This document shows, piece by piece, positions 1 to 5,098 of a stretch of 5,323 bases of DNA. Position 1 is the stretch's first letter. Every line of letters starts with the position of its first letter. Origin of the DNA: an uncultured Saprospiraceae bacterium. GTDB lineage: Bacteria; Bacteroidota; Bacteroidia; Chitinophagales; Saprospiraceae. The notes below the pieces were generated by a model. It did not search any database. It was not told the origin of the DNA and saw nothing but the letters and a program-made list of their open reading frames with translations. The position numbers were made by a program, and so were the translations under genes. The DNA lies in NCBI GenBank assembly GCA_937127195.1, contig CAKZLT010000719.1, positions 1 to 5,323 on the forward strand, in the 5' to 3' direction.

Positions 1-2
1 TG

Positions 3-122
3 GATCATATTCTAAACATTTTTAAGTCTCATAATATTCCTCGGCTTCACAGTGAAACAGTAACATTGGGAACTAATTTATTAGATCAACGTGGAGGTGT
101 GTATCACATACTTAGGTCTTAA
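3..122 (+). CDS. C-terminal end of an unrecognised upstream gene (partial)
   Basis: An open frame enters from the left edge and runs 39 codons to a TAA at 120-122. The peptide ends in LGTNLLDQRGGVYHILRS and has the composition and codon use of an ordinary soluble protein; GC here is about 34%, like the genes downstream. I do not recognise the family. The segment is short enough that an open frame by chance is possible. The composition changes abruptly just after the stop, which agrees with a gene ending here. No terminator hairpin with a T-run follows the stop. Confidence 0.4.
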   Translation, partial: DHILNIFKSHNIPRLHSETVTLGTNLLDQRGGVYHILRS

Positions 123-403
123 CCTTACTTTCTGAAACAGTGTCCCAAACCGACCCAGACATTGTTTGACTTGGCTGCCGTATCGAGTCCATTCGGTTCC
201 AAGTCTTTGTTTTTTCCCATGTTCCTAGAAGAAGTGTGTGTGTCTGTTTTACCAGTGACTTTAAAGAAACCTCTAATCTGATGCTAATTCCACAGCATTG
301 TGCCTTTATCTGTGATTCCCCTTCTCTTTCCTCTATCCTGCACGCCAGACACACTCTATCTCCTTCTCTTAAGTGCCCTCGTTGGCTGGAATTATTGGAC
401 AAA
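123..403. other. Non-coding block of atypical composition upstream of the DUF4856 gene
   Basis: About 280 bp with no gene I can support. GC is about 44% by hand count, clearly above the flanking coding DNA (about 34%), whereas Bacteroidota intergenic DNA is normally the more AT-rich part. The + strand is pyrimidine-rich, with a tract at 317-340 that is almost all C and T and another at 355-370. A 9-bp inverted pair (238-246 with 346-354) could close a loop of about 100 nt. A small hairpin with ATGCT/AGCAT arms lies near 281-298. I found no convincing TAnnTTTG promoter and no riboswitch signature that I recognise. It could be a structured leader, a decayed gene or acquired DNA. Confidence 0.5.
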
Positions 404-1510
404 ATGAAAAGTTTATTCAATGCAAGTTTATTATTAATGACAGTTTTATTACTAATGACATCCTGTGACCCGACCGACGAAACAAATGATTATGATATTC
501 CAACTACTTATAGCGAATTTGAAAATGTTAGTTATTCAGGTCAAACTCAGCGTTTAGCAATGCTTACGGAGATGACAACTTACATGAAAACAGCAAATAC
601 TTCTGGAACATCTTTGGATGCAGATAAGCTAAAAGCGATGTATGCCAATACTGCGAATGCAGGATTTACTGGCACTTATGATGACTCCAAACAACTAAAA
701 AGCAAAACTTTAGAGGCAGCACAAGCTAATTTTGAAACTTATATGGAAAAAATGGCAGAAGCAAGTCAATCAACTCTAGCGGCGGCTGTCAATCAAGCTG
801 GTGTAGCAGTAAGTTTGGATTTAACTAAAAGCTACCTATTAAATGATAAAGGAGTAGAATACACTCAAATCATTGAAAAAGGACTAATGGGTGCATGTTT
901 CTATTATCAAGCAACTGATGTTTATTTTGGTTTAGATAAAATGAATGTTGATAATGAAACCATTACAGCAGGTGAAGGAACAGAAATGGAGCATCATTGG
1001 GACGAAGCTTTTGGTTACTTAGGCGCACCAAAAGAGTTTCCTGTCAGTACAGATGGTTTGGCATTTTGGGCGAAATATTCTAATACTGTCAATGCGACTT
1101 TAAATACCAATCAACATTTAATGGATGCCTTATTGAAAGGTCGTGCAGCTATTACAAACAAAGATTTAGATACTCGTGACGAAGCAATTATGGAAGCGAG
1201 AGCAGCTTGGGAATTGATAGTTGCTGGTGCTTCTATTCATTATTATAATGGTGCATTAGAAAATGCAAATGATTTTGCATTACGCGCTCATGCTTTATCA
1301 GAGGCTGTTGCTTTTACTTACTCTTTGCAGTTCAACCCTCAAAAATCTTTAACTAATTCTCAAGTAAATGAGATTTTGGTTAAACTAGGTGGCAGTTCAG
1401 ACGTTACTGAGATGAACTTTTATAATACAACTGATTCTGATATTCAAGCAGCTAAAGATTTATTAGCTGGCTATATGAATTGGGATACAACAGTAGCAGA
1501 CGTACTTTAG
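404..1510 (+). CDS. DUF4856 domain-containing lipoprotein, putative metal-uptake cluster component
   Basis: A 368-residue protein resembling the DUF4856 family. Residues 1-20 are a lipoprotein signal (MKSLFNASLLL then a hydrophobic run) with lipobox MTSC, so Cys21 would be lipidated; Asp follows directly and an acidic stretch comes next. The mature protein is mostly helical. Signature segments are GTEMEHHWDEAFGYLG (192-207), HYYNGA (from His279) and HALSEAVAF with His296 and Glu300 spaced HxxxE. The His and acidic residues could bind metal; that is inference. ATG 404 is chosen because the signal peptide starts there; the open frame extends upstream to 236, but that extension is not protein-like. 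The family is found beside imelysin genes, as here, suggesting a surface or periplasmic partner in iron or metal acquisition. Its molecular function is unknown. The leader is A-rich (GGACAAA) with no Shine-Dalgarno. Confidence 0.9.
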   Translation: MKSLFNASLLLMTVLLLMTSCDPTDETNDYDIPTTYSEFENVSYSGQTQRLAMLTEMTTYMKTANTSGTSLDADKLKAMYANTANAGFTGTYDDSKQLKSKTLEAAQANFETYMEKMAEASQSTLAAAVNQAGVAVSLDLTKSYLLNDKGVEYTQIIEKGLMGACFYYQATDVYFGLDKMNVDNETITAGEGTEMEHHWDEAFGYLGAPKEFPVSTDGLAFWAKYSNTVNATLNTNQHLMDALLKGRAAITNKDLDTRDEAIMEARAAWELIVAGASIHYYNGALENANDFALRAHALSEAVAFTYSLQFNPQKSLTNSQVNEILVKLGGSSDVTEMNFYNTTDSDIQAAKDLLAGYMNWDTTVADVL

Positions 1511-1585
1511 TGATTGGTTAATCGGTGATTAGTGATTGGGCGTTGGTTTGTCGCCAACAAATATCCAATCACTAATCAATCAATC
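1511..1585. repeat. Palindromic heptamer-type repeat between DUF4856 and imelysin genes
   Basis: Immediately after the DUF4856 stop come variations of a 7-mer (TGATTGG, TAATCGG, TGATTAG, TGATTGG), followed by their inverted counterparts. Arms 1526-1539 (TGATTAGTGATTGG) and 1565-1578 are perfect 14-bp reverse complements. An inner GTTGG/CCAAC pair (1542-1546, 1554-1558) lies in the 25-nt loop. The outer parts pair imperfectly. In mRNA this would form a stable hairpin between two operon genes. There is no T-run, so it is unlikely to be an intrinsic terminator. It could affect message stability or relative expression, or be a neutral repeat. Confidence 0.75.
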
Positions 1586-1615
1586 AGCAATAATTCATAG
1601 AAAAAAAACTTAATC

Positions 1616-2716
1616 ATGAAAAAAACATTTGCGACTCTTTTAATTATCTCTCTTTTGGTTTGGACAGCTTGTGATCCAGGTACAGATGAAAATCCTTGCG
1701 ACGTAGATTTTGACCAATCTGCTATGTTTCAGAATTATACTAATGGATTAATAATTCCTGCTTATACTCGTCTCAAGTCCGAAGTTGACCGATTAGTTAC
1801 CAAAACAGAAGCATTCAATAATACTCCAACTGACTTAACTCTAACGGAATTACAGTATGCCTTTTTTAATACTTATAGTATGTGGCAAGATGCTGCTCAA
1901 TATGATTTTGGTCCAGCAGAGGAAGTATTTTTAAGGAATAGTGTCAATAATTTCCCTGTCGATACAGCTATTGTTTTAAGTAATATCAATGATGGTGGAT
2001 ATACCTTTGATAGCCCTGATGCTTATGACAAAGGACTTCCCGCATTAGATTATTTGTTATTCAATACTTATGATAGCAAAATAGATATTTTGGAGCGTTT
2101 TACTACCAATAACCAAACTACTGAATACAAAAAGTATATTTTAGATGTTGTAAAAGACATTCAAACGCGCGTCAATCATACTTATGATGGTTGGACTTCG
2201 GGTGATTATGCCGCCACTTTTAACACCAATACAGGAACAGCCGCAGGTACTTCTTTGAGCTTATTAGTTAATAATTTTAATGAAAATTACGAGTTAATTA
2301 AGCGAGATAAAATCGGTATTCCATCTGGTATTTTGACTTTAGGTTCTATTAATCCAACCAAAACGGAGGCTTATTATAGTGGTTATTCTATTGTATTAGC
2401 TAAGGAAGCTTTACAAGCAACTATCCAAATGTATCAAGGCGAATCGGGTTTAGGTTTGGATGATTATCTAACTACTATTGGTACTCAAAAAAATGGTCAA
2501 TCGCTTAGTCAAGTCATTTTAGAACAGTTTTTATCTGCTAAAGATGAATTAGATGCACTTTCTGGTCGCTTATCTGACGAAGTAGACAACAATACAATTT
2601 TGGTCGAAACTGCTTATAATGAGTTATCTAAGCAATTAGTTAATATCAAAACGGATATGCCTTCTGTGATGTGTATTTCGATTACTTACATTGATAACCC
2701 GAGCGATAGTGATTAA
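1616..2716 (+). CDS. Imelysin-family (peptidase M75-like) lipoprotein
   Basis: A 366-residue imelysin-like protein. Residues 1-18 are a signal peptide with lipobox WTAC, giving lipidated Cys19. Family landmarks are WQDAAQYDFGPAEE (90-103), the segment KGLPALDYLLF (139-149), RDKIGIPSG (230-238), and a C-terminus of the ITYxDN type (355-361). The classic imelysin motif GxHxxE is degenerate here: G140 is kept, but the His is Pro142 and the Glu is Asp145. Imelysins are linked to iron uptake (the IrpA and algal p19-type group); proteolysis is doubtful for variants without the motif. It probably acts as a periplasmic-side or surface lipoprotein binding a metal or its carrier. It follows DUF4856 across a 105-bp gap filled mostly by a repeat, and its 3' end overlaps the HTTM start. 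ATG 1616 is the start because the signal peptide begins there; the leader is A-rich. Confidence 0.93.
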   Translation: MKKTFATLLIISLLVWTACDPGTDENPCDVDFDQSAMFQNYTNGLIIPAYTRLKSEVDRLVTKTEAFNNTPTDLTLTELQYAFFNTYSMWQDAAQYDFGPAEEVFLRNSVNNFPVDTAIVLSNINDGGYTFDSPDAYDKGLPALDYLLFNTYDSKIDILERFTTNNQTTEYKKYILDVVKDIQTRVNHTYDGWTSGDYAATFNTNTGTAAGTSLSLLVNNFNENYELIKRDKIGIPSGILTLGSINPTKTEAYYSGYSIVLAKEALQATIQMYQGESGLGLDDYLTTIGTQKNGQSLSQVILEQFLSAKDELDALSGRLSDEVDNNTILVETAYNELSKQLVNIKTDMPSVMCISITYIDNPSDSD

Positions 2717-4238
2717 AAAATTATTTCACACAGAGATGCAGAGAGGCAGAGTTTTTGTCCTTTTGTTATGGCAATTTCTCGCAGAGTTGCAGAGAAGCAG
2801 AGTTAAAAGAGTTCTTTTGTTTTTTGTGAAAAAATGCAAAACTTTTCTCTCTAAACTCTGCTTCTCTGGGTCTCTGCGAGAAATAAACGCTACAAAAGAA
2901 AAACTCTGCGCCTTTGCGTCTCTGCGCGAAACAAAATCTATTGCCCCGCTTATCACTTTTCGGATATTATTTGGTGGATTAATGCTCTTTGGTGCATTGC
3001 GTTTCATGTATTATGGTTGGATAGAGCGATTGTATTTAGCACCCAATTTCTTTTTTAAATACTATGGTTTTGAATGGGTTGCGCCCTTGAGTGAGTTCGG
3101 TATTTACACTTTATTTGTTCTAATTGCGGTCAGTGCCTTTTGTATTATGATAGGTTTATTCTATCGAATAGCTACCATTATTTTCTTTTTGACTTTTAGC
3201 TATTCGGAGCTTATCGACGCGACCAATTATTTGAATCATTATTATTTAGTTGCTCTACTGGCATTTTTGTTGATTTTCATTCCTGCTCATCGCGCTTTCT
3301 CGATTGACACTTTGATTTTTCCACGGATTCGAGCCAGTCAAGTTCCAGCTTGGACAATCAATATTTTGATTTTTCAACTAACCATTGTTTACACCTTTGC
3401 AGGAATTGCAAAGATTAATTATGATTGGCTTTTTAGGGCAATGCCATTGGCTATTTGGTTACCCGAACGCGCAAACACACCGATTTTGGGTTACTTTTTT
3501 CAGTTTGAATGGGTTGCTTATGCCTTTTGTTGGTTTGGTGCATTCTATGATTTAACCATTGCTTACTTCTTGATGTATCGCCCAACTCGTAAATTCGCTT
3601 ATGTCGCAGTCGTCATTTTTCATGTATTGACAAAGCTACTTTTCAACATCGGTTTGTTTCCTGTGATTATGATGACCAGTACTTTGATTTTCTTTTCGGG
3701 GGATGCTCATGAGCGATTTTGGAAGCGATGGATGGTGGACGGTGGACGGCGGACGAACGCTTCGCTTGACGATAGACGGCAAATTACTGACTCAAAAAGG
3801 CTATTAAAAATTGGGCTTGTTCTATATATATCAATTCAAATTTTATTGCCTTTTCATCATCTTTTATATAAAGGAAATGTACTTTGGACGGAGGAAGGTT
3901 ATCGTCTTTCTTGGCGTGTAATGGTGCTTGAAAAGACAGGAAACGCCCTTTTTAAAATAAAAGATGGTGCAACTAATCGAAAATCAGAAATTACGAATAG
4001 CGACTACTTAACGCTTTTTCAAGAAAAACAAATGAGTATTCAACCTGATTTTATCGTTCAATTTGCTCATTTTTTAAAAAAAGAATACGAAGAAAAACAC
4101 GGCTTCGTTCATCCAATAATAACGGCAGAAGTACACGTCGCAATAAATGGAAGACCGAGTAGAAGGCTAATTGACAATACTGTAAATTTAGCAGAAATTC
4201 CTTTTAGTTTGAAAAAGCGAAATTGGGTTATTGATTGA
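2709..4238 (+). CDS. HTTM / vitamin K-dependent gamma-carboxylase-like membrane protein with repeat-encoded insertions
   Basis: A polytopic membrane protein of about 509 residues from GTG 2709. From residue 77 (SIAPLITFRI) it reads as a normal HTTM protein with roughly seven membrane segments. LNHYYL contains His177 and AGIAKINYDW contains Lys235; these align by eye with His160 and catalytic Lys218 of human gamma-glutamyl carboxylase. GNVLWTEEGYRLSWRVM and FQEKQMS follow, then a soluble C-terminal part. The bacterial substrate is unknown; vitamin K use is not shown. Residues 7-76 come from the 2727-2936 repeat and 342-357 from a heptamer repeat; without the first, about 439 residues remain, close to what I expect for the family. 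GTG 2709 is preferred because it overlaps the imelysin stop by 8 bp and MIKKLF resembles a native start. TTG 2691, ATG 2736 and GTG 2826 are alternatives. No ATG lies between the repeat and SIAPL. Confidence 0.88.
   Translation: MIKKLFHTEMQRGRVFVLLLWQFLAELQRSRVKRVLLFFVKKCKTFLSKLCFSGSLREINATKEKLCAFASLRETKSIAPLITFRILFGGLMLFGALRFMYYGWIERLYLAPNFFFKYYGFEWVAPLSEFGIYTLFVLIAVSAFCIMIGLFYRIATIIFFLTFSYSELIDATNYLNHYYLVALLAFLLIFIPAHRAFSIDTLIFPRIRASQVPAWTINILIFQLTIVYTFAGIAKINYDWLFRAMPLAIWLPERANTPILGYFFQFEWVAYAFCWFGAFYDLTIAYFLMYRPTRKFAYVAVVIFHVLTKLLFNIGLFPVIMMTSTLIFFSGDAHERFWKRWMVDGGRRTNASLDDRRQITDSKRLLKIGLVLYISIQILLPFHHLLYKGNVLWTEEGYRLSWRVMVLEKTGNALFKIKDGATNRKSEITNSDYLTLFQEKQMSIQPDFIVQFAHFLKKEYEEKHGFVHPIITAEVHVAINGRPSRRLIDNTVNLAEIPFSLKKRNWVID
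2727..2936. repeat. Long palindromic GCAGAGNN-type element inside the HTTM 5' end
   Basis: About 210 bp forming a two-tier imperfect inverted repeat. Outer arms are 2727-2756 and 2899-2930 (CAGAGATGCAGAGAGGC type against its complement). Inner arms are 2774-2804 and 2853-2884, where ATTTCTCGCAGAG (2774-2786) is exactly complementary to CTCTGCGAGAAAT (2872-2884). The loop is centred near 2829. Each arm is built from an octamer, GCAGAG plus two variable bases. This motif lacks stop codons in the frames used, so the HTTM frame passes through uninterrupted. The type resembles CTCTGCG-rich dispersed repeats seen in many bacterial genomes. There is no transposase and I see no clear target duplication, so boundaries are approximate. 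Confidence 0.85.
3734..3780. repeat. GC-rich heptamer repeat (GGTGGAC) embedded in the HTTM gene
   Basis: Three tandem 7-mers, GGTGGAC (3734-3740), GGTGGAC (3741-3747) and GGCGGAC (3748-3754), are followed by a short ACGCTTCGCTT linker and a degraded unit GATAGAC (3771-3777). The block is far more GC-rich than the surrounding gene. It codes for residues 342-357 (MVDGGRRTNASLDDRR) of the HTTM protein, in a polar loop between a membrane segment and the next hydrophobic stretch, where extra residues should be tolerated. It is in frame with both sides. Confidence 0.7.
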
Positions 4239-4242
4239 GTTT

Positions 4243-4848
4243 TTACTTATACTTATTCAAAATCGCCTGAAAAACACCAAGCAACTCTTCCAAATCGCCC
4301 AAATAATACTTGTTTAAATCAATGAAAATGGTATCATTTTCTAATTTTAAAAATTGCCAATTATCACCCGTTGTCACACAACCATAAATAATTTTCAATG
4401 ATTTTCCTTTCTTATTATTAAAAATTTTCGCACCTAATAATTGCGCTGCACATTGAGGAATACCAATCGAAATATCGCTTCTTTTGGCTTCTACTACACT
4501 GAATATTGGCAAACTTATATTGAATGTTTTTACATCTTTGGCTATAATAAAATCACATTCACCACGCAAACCACGCTCAATATCGGCATTCAAGTTATCT
4601 CCAGAATAATAAGTAAAAAACTTATCATTCATTTCTCTCAATTCAATCAAAATCGGAGTAACAATCAATTCCGAACGAGCTTTCTCACTCTTTACTGGTA
4701 ATTCTCTCGCTATTGATAAGGATTTTTTTAGCCAATGACTAACGTCTTTTACAGGTTTTGCACTTTCTAATTCGGAAAATACCTGAACTTGATTTCGAAT
4801 ACCAAATTCTTCTTCCAATTGTTCTAATGAAAAATCGCTATATGCCAT
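4243..4848 (-). CDS. Solitary PD-(D/E)XK-like protein related to type I restriction subunit N-termini
   Basis: A 201-residue soluble protein with no signal peptide. By eye it resembles stand-alone hypothetical proteins of Bacteroidota and cyanobacteria sometimes annotated as type I restriction R-subunit-like. A plausible PD-(D/E)XK core is Glu60 (KARSE), Asp99 (GECDF), Glu120-x-Lys122 (VVEAKR) and Gln132 (IPQ), with a strongly conserved-looking stretch IPQCAAQLLGAKIFN (130-144) and YGCVTTGDNW (155-164). Catalysis and target are unknown; no helicase, methylase or specificity gene is beside it. ATG 4848 (MAYSDF) is chosen over the upstream ATG 4881, whose 11 extra residues look untranslated. 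It is convergent with HTTM with only 4 bp between stop codons, and it separates HTTM from the receptor gene, suggesting insertion into an older cluster. Confidence 0.8.
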   Translation of the reverse strand: MAYSDFSLEQLEEEFGIRNQVQVFSELESAKPVKDVSHWLKKSLSIARELPVKSEKARSELIVTPILIELREMNDKFFTYYSGDNLNADIERGLRGECDFIIAKDVKTFNISLPIFSVVEAKRSDISIGIPQCAAQLLGAKIFNNKKGKSLKIIYGCVTTGDNWQFLKLENDTIFIDLNKYYLGDLEELLGVFQAILNKYK

Positions 4849-4894
4849 AATTAAATATTTTTTATAAAAAACAGCAATCAAAATTTGTTTTTAA

Positions 4895-4902
4895 CAAAAC
4901 TA
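4895..4902 (-). promoter_or_regulatory. Candidate -7 box for the nuclease-like gene
   Basis: Read on the - strand the sequence is TAGTTTTG, a full match to the Bacteroidota -7 consensus TAnnTTTG, placed 46 bp upstream of the ATG at 4848. No clear TTG -33 element is seen at the expected distance. Short AT-rich matches occur by chance, so support is moderate. Confidence 0.4.
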
Positions 4903-4927
4903 TATCGCTAAACCCTTCCTACGAAGT

Positions 4928-4990
4928 TAAACAATAATTACTCATTTTTCTACCAAAATCATCTTCCAAAATGATTTTAATCATTGTTTA
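4928..4990. repeat. Nested inverted repeat between the divergent genes
   Basis: Outer arms 4928-4940 (TAAACAATAATTA) and 4978-4990 (TAATCATTGTTTA) are complementary at 12 of 13 positions. Inner arms 4955-4962 (AAAATCAT) and 4971-4978 (ATGATTTT) are a perfect 8-bp pair with an 8-nt loop. A third, competing palindrome, AATGATT-TT-AATCATT, lies at 4970-4985. The structure lies between the two divergent candidate promoters. It could be a regulator site, a bidirectional terminator-like hairpin or a small dispersed repeat; nothing decides between these. Confidence 0.5.
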
Positions 4991-5011
4991 CGATTCTCTT
5001 ATTTTTATTTA

Positions 5012-5024
5012 ATCTAAATTAGAT
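5012..5024. promoter_or_regulatory. Candidate 6-1-6 palindromic operator at the receptor promoter
   Basis: ATCTAA-A-TTAGAT is a perfect 6-1-6 palindrome whose last base is the first base of the -7 box at 5024-5031. A repressor bound there would block the promoter. Fur-family and DtxR-family iron regulators use AT-rich palindromes of this general size, and the gene downstream looks like a metal-cluster receptor. The sequence does not match a consensus I can cite with certainty for this phylum. Confidence 0.4.
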
Positions 5025-5031
5025 ATATTTG
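5024..5031 (+). promoter_or_regulatory. Candidate -7 box for the TonB-receptor-like gene
   Basis: TATATTTG is a full match to the Bacteroidota -7 consensus TAnnTTTG and is followed by CAACGC, a typical context. Transcription would start near 5036-5039, leaving a leader of about 60 nt before ATG 5099. No TTG -33 element is evident; the upstream bases are mostly T and A. Confidence 0.55.
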
Positions 5032-5044
5032 CAACGCTTTTTCA

Positions 5045-5071
5045 TTAAGACTCTCTCTAAAAGAGCCTTAA
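5045..5071 (+). other. Hairpin in the leader of the receptor-like gene
   Basis: Arms TTAAGACTCT (5045-5054) and AGAGCCTTAA (5062-5071) pair at 9 of 10 positions around a 7-nt loop. It lies just downstream of the inferred transcription start and about 28 nt before the start codon. It could stabilise the message or modulate expression. No riboswitch class is recognised. Confidence 0.4.
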
Positions 5072-5098
5072 AGGTGTTCTATTTCTTTTCCGATATAA

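Noticed and set aside
112..127. TTAGGT...AACCTTA palindrome resembling a DtxR box
   Set aside because: The half-sites are 3 bp apart, not the 6 bp in the known 19-bp DtxR site, and it overlaps a stop codon of a probable gene.
53..141. 9-bp direct repeat TGAAACAGT at 53-61 and 133-141
   Set aside because: Too short to call an attachment site or insertion duplication, and no mobile gene lies between the copies.
236..403. In-frame upstream extension of the DUF4856 protein
   Set aside because: It would place about 56 non-signal residues before an evident lipoprotein signal peptide, so ATG 404 is the sensible start.
112..420. Open frame on the - strand, 102 codons, over the upstream block
   Set aside because: No recognisable domain, it begins inside the DUF4856 signal-peptide region, and its openness follows from the unusual base composition of the block.
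2691..2708. TTG 2691 as the HTTM start
   Set aside because: It would add six residues with no family resemblance and lengthen the overlap with imelysin; GTG 2709 is closer to the imelysin stop and gives MIKKLF.
2727..2936. CRISPR-like array
   Set aside because: Units are arranged as inverted arms with 2-base variable positions, not direct repeats with unique spacers.
2726..3007. Open frame on the - strand across the palindromic element
   Set aside because: It is a shadow: the octamer repeat avoids stop codons on both strands, and the peptide has no independent features.
4441..4701. Open frame on the + strand, 86 codons
   Set aside because: Antisense shadow of the nuclease-like gene, with no coding character.
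4849..4881. Upstream ATG at 4881 for the nuclease-like protein
   Set aside because: The 11 extra residues (MIAVFYKKYLI) are encoded by AT-rich leader-like DNA, while MAYSDF is a natural start.
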